Source: Dactylonectria macrodidyma (taxonomy: Eukaryota > Ascomycota > Sordariomycetes > Hypocreales > Nectriaceae). From it: DNA of 64,000 nt. Both the position numbers and the translations under genes were made by a program. Below, piece after piece: positions 10,901 to 23,345 of this stretch (position 1 is the stretch's first letter; the number at the start of each line of letters is the position of its first letter). The notes beneath the pieces are model-generated. The model saw nothing but the letters and a program-made list of their open reading frames with translations. It had not been told where the DNA came from and did not search any database. The stretch spans positions 3,206,501 through 3,270,500 of the forward strand of contig JAGMUV010000002.1 of the NCBI GenBank assembly GCA_020744425.1, written 5' to 3'.

Positions 10901-12353
10901 TGCCAATCATTTTCTGCCACTTCCGACGGCGTTTAGACTCCTCATCCTGAAAGAGAGCCATTTCGTTTGCAAGAGTGGAGGAATCGGTCTTGACTTTATC
11001 AACCCACTCCCGACGTCGAATTGATTCGACAACGAATGAGGCATACATGTAGGGGAGTTGATGAATAAGACGGAGGTAATCGAATGTAGTCATGTCGTCT
11101 TCCGACTGATTGAGAACATTGATCTGGCTCTTGACACTACTATGCAAGGATGTGACGTCCGTGATAGCGCGCATGAACCTAGCAGATTCCAGTGCGATGA
11201 AGTTGCGCGCTTCCGTCGAATAACGCAGCATCTCATCCATCTCTTGAGCTCGGTTTTTTAGAGTCGGCATGATATGCTCGGTGTGGATCGAGGCGGTCTT
11301 CGAAGCGAGGGTGAGATCACGCTGAGAACCGTTATATCCAAGAGCAGCGCGGTAGTCGGAATCGATTTGCTTGACCACGGCCTCAATGTCCTCAAGAAGT
11401 TGACTTGAGTCCGAGCTGTGACCCAGAGCGGAACGGCTCATCAGCTTGTCAAAATCTCCTATCAGTCCTTCCAAGCCTTGGTACATGCGCATCGCTGTAA
11501 TATCCAGGTCGTTGGCCTTGTCGCTGAATCTCCGATGCGCGGTGGGTGCCAGCTTGCCCGCCTTCTTTGCTGTGTCAAATTCGATGAGGTCCTCGAGTGT
11601 CGGCTTAGCTCTGGTGGATTCCCTGCGTGTCATGAACCTGACCATGGAAGACGAGATGGGGGTGTTCGTTGCCAAGTGAAGATAGTGCTCCCATTTTTTT
11701 ACGAGATGATCATGTTCCGATAGGGCGGGCGTGACCCATTTCTTCAACTCATTGTATTTCGGCTCGATTTGCTTTATGCTGATTTCAAGATTTGTGACGG
11801 CCGCATCTAGGCATTTGATAATGACGTCGATCTCGTCATAACGGGCCAAGGTGCCCGTATTCATGTGGGTGCAGTCTTCGAAAAGATGCATTGCCCAGTT
11901 CCGACGGTCCTTGTACAAGTCTTGCCATGATGCTATCGCCTGCACATCATCTATCGAGTTCGGCGCATTCGTCACGGTGTATTTCTTGGGTGGTGGGGCT
12001 TCGGAGATAAGGGTCGAGGCGCCTTTGGACGAGGATGGCTGGCTGATTCGGATATCGTAGACGAAGATTTCCTTCTGCAGGTTGTGAGCAATGTTGCAAG
12101 TCTGGTGGTGCGATAACAAACCTCAGCATGAAGGCTGGCAAATTTGACGCTGCGACCTTGGGGGGTCAAGGCGACGATGTGTTGTGGTGGGATGGAGGTG
12201 CTTCGGGAGACCCAGGTCTTCAAATCATCGAGACTGGTGAGGGGATTAGTCGCAAGCATCTTCTATCCGGGGGAATCGCACATACATGGAGAACTGTGAG
12301 GTATCGACCTCCAGTCGCTGGCCCGTGTGGGCTATCAACACCTGAGTAGCCAT
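7952..12353 (-). CDS. ATG11: Autophagy-related protein 11 (selective autophagy scaffold)
   Basis: Four exons are inferred: 12286-12353, 12122-12233, 8121-12074 and 7952-8065 (about 1415 residues). The first two encode MATQVLIAHTGQRLEVDT..., the ubiquitin-like N-terminus of fungal Atg11. The very long third exon is mostly coiled coil (about residues 550-1000) and near residues 1130-1250 carries the C-terminal claw block (IAFKHFKEGDLALFLP, WAAFNVGFPHYFL). The last exon adds a 37-residue tail ending near VVWDSLWSVDYNYE. Atg11 docks cargo receptors for mitophagy, pexophagy and related routes and links them to Atg1 and Atg9 at the phagophore assembly site. Without the last splice the frame would stop at 8088 after RRVDSLLGP; the tail looks more like a natural Atg11 C-terminus. 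The first intron uses a GTATGT donor and the second GTTTGT. It is divergent from the CENP-H-like gene. Confidence 0.88.
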
Positions 12354-12802
12354 CTCCAGACATTTCCTGTGGACGACTATGCGGCGCTGTGCGACCGGCT
12401 CGGAGGGAGAGAGAATTGAGACGTGGCGATGAGATGAAGGGGGATGGAAGCCTGGCTGGCAAGGCCCTGGTCAGTGGTGGTGAAGGCGGCCGGGTTGCGA
12501 ATCGTCTGCATTCGCGTCACGAGTGCCTTGCCCGATTGCTAACCTGAACCTGGCGGTGATGACCATGGGATGGAAGCGGGTGCTAGCGTTAGCGTGACTG
12601 GTGCCTTGTGACTGAGAAGAGGTTACGCCACGCTCCAGCCACACAAGTTCAGCCACAACAGCCCAGCTGCTGCCATCCATGTCAAGGAAGTCGTCGCGTC
12701 AAGCAAGAAGCTTCACAGACATGTTCGGGCTTGAGGCTAGTTGAGGGCATGGCGGCGAGGCCAGTCTAAGCGCAGAGGAAGCATAACCAAATTTTCAACA
12801 CC
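12354..12802. promoter_or_regulatory. 449-bp divergent promoter, ATG11 / CENP-H-like
   Basis: This is the whole space between two start codons facing away from each other, so it must carry both promoters and 5' leaders. No TATA box or known operator was recognised. Confidence 0.6.
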
Positions 12803-13610
12803 ATGGAAGAACCCATCGACCAGCCTATGACCGACGGTCTCGATGAAGAGACGCATTTGCCCTTGTCAGAAGACGAAGAAAAGGTCCTCGCTCTCTACGA
12901 CCAGCTTCAAGAGCTCCGACTAGAGATTGCCATCATTAATGGACAGCGGTCGCAACAACCAGGTCCGACCATTTTCAAGAAGTTATATGCACAATAAGCT
13001 TACTTTTGCTCAGATAGGCCCTCAAATTACACACCAGAGGATATACGAAAGACGCAGACGGATCTCCTCGAGTCGCGGGCCAAATATGTCCTGCGGAATG
13101 ATGTGATTGAGGGTGTTATGATGGTGAACCCTATTCTCAAAGCCGTTCACAATGGCACTGATGCATCTTCAGTAGACCGGTACGCCTCAACTCCTATGTC
13201 ACTGGCGAATGTGTTTGATTTAACAAGTCGAAAGCGATCTGCTTCCCTACGTGGAGCGGAGAGACGACGCTACCATCTCAGTTGCGAAACAGGCCACAGA
13301 GTCCGACCAACAATTGACCAAATTAAGCGCCGTCCAGAGCGAGACGTTGCGCGTCTCTCGCCAGAACGTGGAGTTGACCGCAGAACTCTTGAAGCTCGCA
13401 GAGGAGGTGAAGCGGAAGAAGACGGGACGTACCGACGACCCGAAAGCGAAGCAGGAACAAGAGGCATTGCAGGTAAAGGTCAAGGAGAGCAAGCAAAGGT
13501 GGAGAGTCATGAAAGGCGTGGCTAGCGGTATTGTGGTTGGAAGTGGTGTCGCTTGGGCACAAGATGATGAGCTACGAGAGACTGTCCTCGACCCCGAGAC
13601 AGAAGAATGA
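12803..13610 (+). CDS. Inner kinetochore protein CENP-H/Fta3-like
   Basis: Three exons (12803-12962, 13014-13179, 13235-13610) give 233 residues; introns are 51 and 55 nt with in-frame junctions. The N-terminal part (LPLSEDEEKVLALYDQLQELRLEIAI) is a coiled coil. The middle block (LLESRAKYVLRNDVIEGVMMVNPILKAVH...DRDLLPYVERRD) matches the conserved C-terminal domain of CENP-H, the metazoan equivalent of fission-yeast Fta3 and budding-yeast Mcm16. A second coiled coil (about residues 120-195) follows. These proteins belong to the constitutive centromere-associated network linking CENP-A chromatin to the outer kinetochore. The ATG at 12803 follows an A-rich leader. The family call rests on the middle block and is moderately strong. 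Confidence 0.78.
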
Positions 13611-14921
13611 TCGAACAACGCATTTTGTCACGTCTAAATCCTTACCGAGTATTCAATAAAGGAGCGTCAGCATTGTAACATGAAGTGATTAGCCTCCATG
13701 TCTGCATCTGCCGGTGAGCCGTCCTACAGGGTGGATGTATGGTCAGTGTGCCGTCCCTGCCAACCCCTAGCACATGGGGGCATTGAGGAGTGGCATTTTT
13801 CCCCCGCCAAGGTGAAGGAAGTTCTCGCCATGGTTTGCAGCTAGCAATGCGCGGTTACGGCATTCATGGCATCCCCTGACGACTGGGAACTGCTCGACGC
13901 TCGTCATGCAATGAATGTATGTGTCTGTCGAATAGCGGACCATCGTTTTGCTCCTCCCGCGAGTTTTGCCCAGTCCCGGCGTGCGAGTTGCATGCCGCCA
14001 TGATCCGCACGTACTCCCGATAGGGCTTAGCAGATGTGAGGAGCTATGACCATCACGCCACGAATGCACGTGATATGATTTGATGAGACCCTGCGGATGG
14101 CAGAGCACAAGCTCGGACGGAGCATGAGGAGAGAGAAAGAGAGAAAGAACATGGAGAGGGTGAGAGGAGAAAACCTACGGGAACACAGCTGCCAGAGGGA
14201 GGTGGGTGATCCGGTCGGTCCAGTTTTCGTCCCCGGAAAAGCACCCTCACCCAGATGGGCAGCTAATATATCAGAACGCCGCAATGGGAAATAACTGGCT
14301 CCTGGCTCAAGGGTTGGGCCGCCATCGACTCGATGCCGAACCTTGCCTGTTTTCCCTCACAGCCCGCCACCTGCGGACCGGTCGCCAGGGGCGTTTGGAA
14401 ATTCAAAGAACCCAAGCCCACTGGCAAGCAAAAAGCAGGTGGCAGGGAGGTAAGAAGAGCGAGTGGAGCGGGACAGTCTTGTTTTGCGTGGGCGGGGGAC
14501 GCAGAGCTACCCTTCCTCAGCCCGCGCACTGCCAGGTACAGCACAGTATCAGTGTCAAAGACCACTACATGACCACCCAAATTTTGGTGTGTCGCGTACC
14601 CGCTGGAAGTCTCTCTTGGTACCTCTCTGCTGAGCCACTTGCCACCTTGCTTCTGGCCTTGTTTTGGTCCGGCGCGACCAAATGGCGCGCACAACCCAGA
14701 CACGCCGCGCCGAGCCGGACCAATTTGCTTGCCTGCACCTTGGAGGCGGCCTAGGAGTGGCCTACTGCGTACGTACTCCGTACAAGGCCGCCCAACCGTG
14801 GCTCACGGCCCATTGCCCATGCTCCATGGCACACGGCTTGCGGTACCCGATGCGCCCGCACCTGGTGTATGCAGCACGAAGTATCATCCCGCGCCATGTT
14901 CCGTCTTTGCTTCTGCCTTTC

Positions 14922-14955
14922 ACACCACCACCACCACCACCACCACTACCACCTT
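14922..14955. repeat. (CAC)n trinucleotide run
   Basis: An almost perfect CAC/ACC run of about 34 bp lies in non-coding sequence. It creates a spurious poly-Thr or poly-Pro stretch in overlapping frames. Confidence 0.85.
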
Positions 14956-16373
14956 GCTTCACTCTCCTGAACGTTGGATTGCCACAGGAAGAAAAGGGTT
15001 GCCGCAAGGAAGGGGCATAGGTGCATGACATGGAGAAACACAACCCGTGTATGGTTGATGAACCTAGATCATGTTGCCCCATCTCCTTTTCAGCTTGTTG
15101 TGAAAGGGGTTTCGCGAGAGCCCCGGATGAAATGCAGTGATACATGTGTCCAGCACAATGCAATGGGGAGACAAAACCAGCCCACCTGATGCGGAAGCTG
15201 GTATCGCACTGCACATTTACACTAGTCCACTGCTAGAGGGATGGATAGTACTCTAGTGCATTGACAGAGGGTGATGCCACCCGCGCGAGGCTGGGTGAGA
15301 GAAACAGATGGGGGGCGTGGGCAAGACAGAGAGGCAAGTGCCTGAGAACATCGGAGTAAAGGCAACAAATGCTCGCAGGTAGCAGGAGTGGGAGTGATCT
15401 TGGATGCCGTGGCCACGGCAGTAGCAGCCACTGATCCGTTCTCGTTTTGTTTTGCTCCTAATTCAGGTAGATGTGGCCAGGTGAAGGTGGACTCGTGAAG
15501 GGAGGTATGGGACTTGGGGACGAGGTTGAAATTGGTACTCAGACCCATGTACCAGTACATGGAAAATTCGTATGACGGTACATCGTCGTCATGCATAATT
15601 AAAGTACCCCGCCTGCCAGCACTTCTGCTTCAGTCATCAGGCTCCAGGTCACTTGGTGAAGACGCCCGGACCCCAATGGCAGTGGTCTAGAACAGGAGCC
15701 TCCGTCGCAGTGAGGAGTCCTGGGGTTGATGGCGTGAATCTCTCGTCCAGCTCAGTTGTTTTCGAGGGAAGAGGCTGGATCAACGTCACGGGAGAGAAGA
15801 GGAGATAGGAAGATAGGCCTGTCGAACAGGGGATGGGAACAGCAGTGTGTCCAATGTATCCATATAGCGCCTCTTTCCTTTGTGTGAGTGACTCGGATGT
15901 CTCGCGGTATTAGTGCCAGAGCGAACCATAGGTTCGGAGGCAGAGGGGTGTGAGTGAAGCCACCTACCTATGCAATGTGGAAAGACAGGTAAAACAGCGC
16001 CCGAGATTGTCTTGCCTTGGAATAGCCCAACACGGAGGGAGAGACAACTCGGCAAGTGTACGAAAGTGGTTCTGGCCACTGGCAGCACAGCCCAGGGGAT
16101 GAAAAAGAGAAACAAAAGACGCAAAGCCGAGTCGGGTGGTGGCAGATTGTTGCCCGGTTGCCCGTTGCCCAGGCATGAGATCAGAACCCAAGTTCGGGTA
16201 CTTTCCCAGTATCAGCGTGTTCCGAGGTTGGGGTGCGACCATGATGCATCCGTGGTGATGTGAGGTTGGATCCGCAATGTCCAGCGCTAAACTTTGAATC
16301 ACCAACAAAACGAAAAAGGCATTGATCCGGAGCCGCCGTCCTTCAGCCAGCCTTGGATTGCGGATGGTATCAC

Positions 16374-16399
16374 CCTACCTACCTACCTACCTATCTACC
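16374..16399. repeat. (CCTA)n tetranucleotide run
   Basis: About six CCTA units with one CTAT interruption lie in non-coding DNA. The word matches the TACCTA motif that recurs in other intergenic regions. Confidence 0.85.
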
Positions 16400-18588
16400 C
16401 AAGTATCACTTCCAGTTCCGACGGCCGCGCTACGTACTAGGGAGGGGAGTGGAGGGGAGGTGGGAGGGGAAGATGGGGCTGGGGTGGGCGAGCGACGTGC
16501 TTTGCTCGCAGTGCGCATCGGCGTTTCGAGTCGCGGCAGCGCAATAGCGCAGTAGAATGAGGGTGCCCCAAGAGCCTGTCTCTACACAGCAACCCGCCGG
16601 CTCAAGATAGAGCCAGCATCAGTAGCGGAGGACAAGGGCCTGGGAGACACGCGCTCAAGCCAGCACAGCGAGTGGCGGACGGTACTGGGATACATGTGCA
16701 AGCCCATGTAGTAGTCTGGAGTGGGCTTCGAATTCAGCACGACTGGAGCTCCTAGTCCGAACGATGTTGGTGTGGCACAATGACAAGAGGCGTCCAAGCC
16801 AGGGAGGGGAGGGATGAATGAATGATGAGGGTGTCGGTATTGTTGAGGGGGGAGCGCGGCCGTGAGCCCCGAGGAGGATTGATTGAAGGACAGCGGCCTC
16901 AGGGAGGTGGATGGAGTGAGTGGAGGTGAGGTGGACTGGTGGACTGGCTGGTGCTGGTGGAGGGAAGCGGACCACCTCTCAATGGAAGGACGCAAGGACG
17001 CAAGGAGAAGGGGAAGGAGGGCGATGGCCACGGGGGGTACTAACCGGTGTACGGTATCACCCAGGCAAGGCAAGGCAGCGCCAGCGAGAGGGTGATGTGT
17101 GGGCGAGTGTGTGAGAGTGAGTGAATGGACACAACAAGGCAGCCCAAAGCAGGGCGGAGAGGAGAGAGGGGCCTGAGGGTACGAAGTAAGCAGAGAGCAC
17201 CAGAACCGTGGGGAGGGGCCAAATGGGAGAGGGTCTGTCTGGAGGAAAAAGGGACTTGCAACCAGTCCCAAATAGCACGCATGGCTCGAATAGCACGGCA
17301 ATCACTCCAAGTACACTGTGCGGATTGCTTCCAATGTCTCGCGGTACAAGCCCCTTGTACTCTACCTCGGCGCGACGGGCTGCGTGCGGCTTGTACCTGT
17401 ACAGTACCACACAATAATAGAAGCAGAGCCACCAAGGACTGCCCGCCCCGCGCAGTTGACTGGCCCGCTGGCTGACCACTGGCCACTGGCACACCCGCTG
17501 CTGGGGGAGCTTGGAGCCTTGCCTGGCTTGCCTGGGCGCTGCAGTCTGACCTTTCCTCGATGAGACGAGTGACGGGACGCTCAGGGACCTGGCACCTGGC
17601 ACCTGGCACTGGAGACCTGGGTGGACTTGCGGCCGTGGCTACCACCTCCCGCTGTACCCATTGGCATCAAAGTACTTCGTACCAAAAGTAGAGTACGGAG
17701 TACTAGCACCACGGCTCGCGCGCACCCATTTTTCGCGAGGGAAGGGGGGTCTCGCCTAATAAGCAAGCACCAAGCTGCCAGCCTGCCAGTGCCCAGCATA
17801 ACAGTGTGGGAGCTGGGTGGCCAGGCCGCGTTCCTCCGCAGTCCGCACACAATCACTCCCCCGGAGTAAAAAGGCTGCCTTGGCCCTCCCCCCATACATT
17901 TTCCCTCCCTTCTCTCTCATACAAATCTCCCACCCAAATTCTCCCGTACAAACCACCCTCACCTACACCTACACGCACGATTCGCCTTCGTGGTGAGTAC
18001 CATCCCTCTACATTGCGCATCACAACACAACACACCTTCACCTGTTTCCCTCACCTGCATCACTGCTGCCAAGGTCCGCTGCGTCGCACACTCTTTTTGC
18101 ACTCGTTTTTGCCATTGTTGCAAACCTGCATTGCATCAAGAGTTGCGCGCATTCAAGTGCACTTGGCTTCCTCAACTCGTCGCATCTTCATCGCTTCGCC
18201 TCGGCGCGCCGCGACTCAATCGTCAAGCTAACCAGCCGTCGCGCAGCAGACCTCAACATCACCACCACCTTCTCCCGTTTCAAAAACCACCCCCAAGGTA
18301 TGCGCGCCTTCTGTCTTCAGCTTTTTTATTCCTCCAAATCGTGATTGCCTCGCGTCAGCGACCGCAATTGCGTTTGCGCCTCGCGATTCACCCCCATCAA
18401 CACCCAAGCTTCAGGCCCACCTAGAGCTACCCCTCCAACATCTATGTCGCGTCGAATCGCGCGACGCATCGCCACGCGTGCGCCACGGCTCTGCACCAAC
18501 CCCAGCGCTTTCAACTTCCCCTGCCTTCGCAACGCTCAACTACCGTTCTTGGACCCGGCTAACATTTTTGTTCCAGAAATCAATCAAG

Positions 18589-19118
18589 ATGCCTAAGGCT
18601 GCTGCTGGCAAGCGTGGTGGCAAGGAGACCAAGAAGCGCGCCAAGAAGGGTGAGTTCTGACCTTGTTCCCTGGCAGGAATTTATGCTGTCTGTGTACCCT
18701 TTCTGGGCGATGGGTTTGGCATTGATCAATTCCCATCCAACCTAGGGTCACTCACAACACTACCTTGCCACGAACCCTCCACTGTCCAAGCCTCAATCAC
18801 TAACCGCGACTAGACCCCAACGCCCCCAAGCGTGGCCTCTCTGCCTACATGTTCTTCGCCAACGAGCAGCGAGAGAACGTCCGTGAGGAGAACCCCGGTA
18901 TCTCTTTCGGCCAGGTCGGCAAGCTCCTCGGTGAGCGATGGAAGGCTCTCAACGAGAAGCAGCGTACCCCGTACGAGGCCAAGGCTGCTGCCGACAAGAA
19001 GCGATATGAGGATGAGAAGCAAGCTTACAACGTAAGATTGTCCATGTATACCCCAATGTGATGAAATGAAGCTAACAGACACCCAAAGGCTGAGCAGGAG
19101 GAGGAGGAGTCCTCTTAG
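18589..19118 (+). CDS. NHP6: NHP6-like HMG-box chromatin protein
   Basis: Three exons (18589-18649, 18814-19031, 19089-19118) give 102 residues. The basic N-terminus ([20 protein letters not shown]) is followed by one HMG box: [20 protein letters not shown], then [20 protein letters not shown] and [19 protein letters not shown]; the acidic tail ends EEEESS. Nhp6-type proteins bend DNA non-specifically and assist FACT, nucleosome remodelling and RNA polymerase III transcription. Size and the single HMG box fit the family exactly. Introns are 164 and 57 nt; the second has a GCTAAC branch point. The start is the conserved MPKA. An upstream ATG at 18444 opens a 50-codon frame that overlaps the true start out of frame unless it is removed by a 5' leader intron ending at TTCCAG near 18575. 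Confidence 0.95.
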
Positions 19119-21372
19119 ACTGCAGTCACATATGTCAGGGTGAAGTATCTGCGAACTGGCGAACACCGTCCGTCGGCGCGTTGTATCCTTACCGCTAGAT
19201 ACTCTCATGCTTTGGGCACTCTTTCCTTATGATCTGGTCTGGGCGGTGTTGTATTATGGCACGGTATGGGATGAGTGCTTTTGCTTTTCAGTTACCGGAA
19301 ATTCAACGGGATATGGTCTTGCGACGTGTTATTATGATCTAGAAGGCGGCCGATCGAGCTGCAGGCTCCGTCTCGCACCGCTTGTTCTCGTGAGGCCTCT
19401 GATCATGAATCACACTGGACGTCACGAGACGATGAAACGAGACACTTGTACAAGTACTGGAGCTCCAACCTCGGACTCAAATTAAATTTATAAAAAAAAT
19501 GACAAAAAAACACAAGGCTCGTCTACCGCGTAATGTTGCTGCTGTTGAGACGCGGGCCATGATTTTGATGCACGTCAATGTCTTCAACCTCGAAGTCCTC
19601 GACGTCGATATCTCAACTTAGGCAATGATACGCGTCTTTGGGGTTCAGACGCGAACGCGAACACCTATGGAGGCCGTGAGATAAGATAGCAAAGATAAGA
19701 TAGCCAGCCTACCTAATCGGGCAGGGACCAAGAACAACGGCCTTGCCGCGTCAAATATCGGCGGGGTCATCTTCATGGCCTGAGGATGTAAGCCGCTCGT
19801 GGGTCAGCAGAAATCAGCAATCGCCGAGGGAAGGAAGTGACCGGGCAGAAAACCCTCGCCATCGGGATTGGCGAAAATGCTTTGCACTTCACTCTTTCAT
19901 ATGCTGATACATTCCCCCCTTCCCGCTCCAAGTGGTGCACATCCTGTCGACAAGCGGCAGCGCTGGCAAAACCTGAGTCGCCGCACGCAGCTGTGGCTCG
20001 GTGCAGGTCAGCAGCATCCCACCAGCCAGGCAAGAGAGGAGAGCGAGCGAGTGCTGTTCACGTCCTCTTATACGAAGTGCTTCACCACCATCTAGCGCCA
20101 CTGGAGTACCGTTGCGGCGTCGCAGTGCTGCACCAAACGGATGTGCAGCGGGCGAGTGGCCTCATTTTGTCAACTCGAGGCCCCGCAGAGCCCCGCCATC
20201 GGCGACGTGATGTCCAAGACGGGATTCAGCAACTCAGGGACATCCACCTGGCGCCTGTCAACGTCTGATGAAGGGTAATGAAGGCATGGAGGGAGGAAAA
20301 GGGGGGCATGCACCACAGCACAGACTTGGTTCCTTGGACTGCTCCTCCTCCTCACTGTCGCAGCGTCGCGATCTCCTTGTGACAGCATTGCTCCACATCG
20401 CCCGGATGCACGTCTAGAATCGCCGCAGCGCAACACGTCGCACCGTCGCCGTGAGTGGCCAGCTTCCTGGAGATGGTCGTCTCCCGTTGCTGCAAGTGCC
20501 CACCCACCCCGATCTAGCCCAGTCGACGTCGCCGCGCCTGCTTGTGCATTGGATTGGCGTCATGTCGAGAGACGCTTGCTTTCGTGGCAGCGCCTGAGCA
20601 ATTCGCCCAACTGCGCGTGCAATTGTGCATCCCCATTCACCCACCCACAATCAACAATCACATTGGGCTCTGATGTGCTTGTGTCGGCATCCAGTGCGGT
20701 CGGCATCCCCCCAAAGGCTCGGGATTTGCGGGATGTGATCATCAGGTGGTCCTCAAACTTGATGTGGTCTTAGCTCAGTTGAGGACAAGACGATTTTCCC
20801 GGCAACCGCCATTATTACGTGCAGCAACTCTGATGGGCTCATTTAGGGAGCGCGATAAGAACCGTGCACCGAACACGTCAGGTGAAGCCATGGGTATGGG
20901 TACACTGGTGGGATTGCGAGCCATTCAGTGGTGTTGACCATCTTAGCCTGGATCGAATCACACGTTGTCGAGGTCGGCACCTAGACCACCCTCCTTCTCA
21001 TTAATTACCAGGCTGTCTCTCCTAACCCCTTCACTTGCTTCCTTAATTCGACATCAAATACAACTCTTCTGGAATCGCCATCGGCATCTGTTCTTGTCTC
21101 CCTTGACCCATCCACCTCGACCCCGCGGACACCCTGCTCCAACTGCCACCAATATTTCTACCTCTCTACTCTCCCACTTCACCGCACCCGCCAAACGAGA
21201 CCAACCCCGCCTTCCCAGCAACCACCAAACAACGTCTTCTCGACCTGGACCTCAAATAATAACCTCAACGATACAACAACACCGCCCAGTATCCATCAGT
21301 TTCCCTGGTGTCCCGTATCATACGATGACCTCTTGAGCCCACTTCGTTCTGGAGTCCAGCCCTCGTTCCACC
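19119..21372. other. intergenic, NHP6 3' side / orphan gene leader
   Basis: No gene is supported. From about 20980 to 21372 the sequence is C/T-rich and leader-like. A four-codon upstream frame (ATG at 21325, stop 21336) precedes the orphan gene start at 21373. An A-run near 19490-19508 may belong to the NHP6 3' end. Confidence 0.55.
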
Positions 21373-23345
21373 ATGGAGCTGGTTCCCGGAGTAGCGCCTG
21401 GTGGCCAAATCGAATACCATCTACTCCAAGGCTGTTGTCTAGAGGCAAATAGAGCTGACGTAGTGGCGTTCCACCTGGATGGACTCCGCAGTGCATTGCC
21501 TGGACCCCCTCATCCACACCTCACGGTGACTATTGAGGAGATACGAATCTCAAGCCAACTCCTACGTGAGCTTGCTGATCATTCGCAAGTCCATTTCTCC
21601 CGTGTACCTGTCGTTCTCGATTATCTTGAAATCATCCTACCGTGCCTTTCCCGATCATTGCGAGACATTACCAGCCATTATGAAGACAGGACTATGACCA
21701 AGGAGAACCGGTGGAGGAAGATGTATCATGCAATGACCGATGAGGCTGGTGGACTGTCGCTTCCCCAAAGGTTCATTCTTTACAACCACTTTCTAACTTT
21801 AGTGCGGGAACTGTTGACAAGGTCTGGGATTCTCTCTCGACACATTGGAGGTTATTGCTAATGAGCTGCCAGGTCACCAAACTTCGATCTCAACTCCTTG
21901 GAGAGCACTCGACTTCAGGTGATGCATTTGCGGGAATCGAGACGCATACGTGAGCTGTCCCACCCTCGAAGGACAATGATGAAGCTAATCAAGAACAGCA
22001 CCTCCCCCGATCCGGGTTGGGCCAAGTGCTCGTCCTGACGCTCTTCTAGAAGACATGGAAATGACTTCGGTGAGCATAACGTACTTGAAGATATTTCACA
22101 GACTTGATTTAACACGCCACTATAGTCTATCCATTGGGCCGAGAAAATATTCTCATTGCCTCTGCCATCTCGAACTGCCCTCAAACATCAGCGCTCGTGA
22201 GCTATCCCACGCGAAGCAGCTTCTCGGCCAAGCTAACAGGGCAATCTAGTTCGAAATCTTTTGGACCACATGTACCCTGGGGGCACATCAGAATGCCAAG
22301 TGATGCCAGGGTTCTCTTTATGCGGTACCATACCCTTTCCAAAGCCATTCTCGATTTGCGCTTGAGACACTGACGGTGTTAGTCCTTTCAATGACCGCCA
22401 GATATCTCTCACGGCCTACCTCAGCCCGAGACAGAGAAACCCTTATTTCCTCCTACGAATGTATCATCTGGGCTCTCCATGGTTCTCTCTACGAGGCGCC
22501 CACGAGCTGTGCATTGCTCGGGACAGCAGCAGCCTCCAATTCTGGCGATGGAGTCCTGTTGACGAGTGTTCAAAACTGTGGGCCAGCTTGAGCTTCATGA
22601 CCTGGGAAGGTATGTCTTGTCCCTTTGCCTCCTATTCAATCGATGCTCTCTCTTTACTGCTTCAGTGACTGATTTATCCTAGAAATGGTCCTACTGTATT
22701 GCTGCTTTCTGTCATTCAAGGCTCGAAATACTCTCACAGTTCAGATTGCACCTCAAGAGCTGAGCCTACGCGGCGAACGAAAGCTCTTCCAAGCGTGAGA
22801 CACTTCCTCCGCCTCACCGCCCTGCCCATGACTAACGAACTTAGGCGCATCGATGACGACGGTTCCCGGCACTCCCTTATTGTGTATGAGGATACAATGA
22901 CCAAAGGCATCCGCCTCCATGCCGCCGTGTGGGATGGTGCCCTGCGGCAGTGCCCGGTCTGGACCGCTTTCGGTTCGTTATGTCCGGAACAACTCAGCCA
23001 TTCAACTCAGTGCGGCTAACACTCTTCAGTAACCCATCAGTCTGCGTCATCCACGTGGATGAAGCGAGTGTCCAAGTTCAAAGTCCGCTTGGCCGATATC
23101 CAGCTCTACGTCTTCTGCCAAGATTACCAGCAGCAAAATCAACGACGCGGAAGTGCAGGAGCGTTTGAAATTTGCTTCGTGAGCGAAGAGGGTGAGTTAG
23201 CTCTGCCCATAATTCCTTTCAATTTGTTAGCGCAAACGATCTTACAAAAGAAATAGCGTCGAAGCGCTTCAGGGAGCTCTTTGCCCCTCCCGTCACCGAG
23301 TCAATCATCACGATCGAGACGACCGAGAAGACTGAAAAAAGCTAA
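21373..23345 (+). CDS. Conserved-looking hypothetical protein, ten exons
   Basis: I do not recognise the family. Ten exons can be chained: 21373-21821, 21873-21949, 21999-22069, 22126-22196, 22250-22324, 22383-22609, 22683-22794, 22845-22972, 23030-23191, 23257-23345. All junctions have GT/AG ends, introns are 49-73 nt, and the joined frame is open for 486 codons and closes at TAA, which is strong evidence for a real gene. The N-terminal part (about 1-150) is helical and Leu-rich (VVLDYLEIILPCLSRSLRDI). Residues about 240-330 are aromatic-rich (NPYFLLRMYHLGSPWFSLRG). The C-terminal part (about 325-470) alternates charged and aromatic residues and could be a PH-like beta domain, but this is a guess. 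No signal peptide or membrane span is seen. Intron density is far above its neighbours. Confidence 0.7.

Larger units (their letters stand above)
13611..18588. other. 5-kb stretch without supported protein gene (long NHP6 upstream region)
   Basis: Open frames occur on both strands but change frame often, are proline/arginine-rich as expected of GC-rich non-coding DNA, and show no domain or consistent splice structure. Contents seen: a (CAC)n run at about 14922-14955, a (CCTA)n run at about 16374-16399, three GGCACCT copies at about 17589-17609, and TACTYCGTA motifs at 14773, 17672 and 17693. From about 17870 to 18588 the sequence becomes CT-rich with candidate donors (GTGAGT at about 17994, GTATGC at about 18298) and an acceptor (TTCCAG near 18575), which looks like a long intron-containing 5' leader of NHP6. 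Confidence 0.55.

Noticed and set aside
14206..14754. 182-codon plus-strand frame in the 5-kb gap
   Set aside because: No domain or signal peptide and a competing opposite-strand frame of similar length; coding evidence is insufficient.
16582..17645. Overlapping 200-240 codon minus-strand frames upstream of NHP6
   Set aside because: Ser/Pro/Leu-rich low-complexity frames in GC-rich DNA with several competing frames and no splice or domain support.
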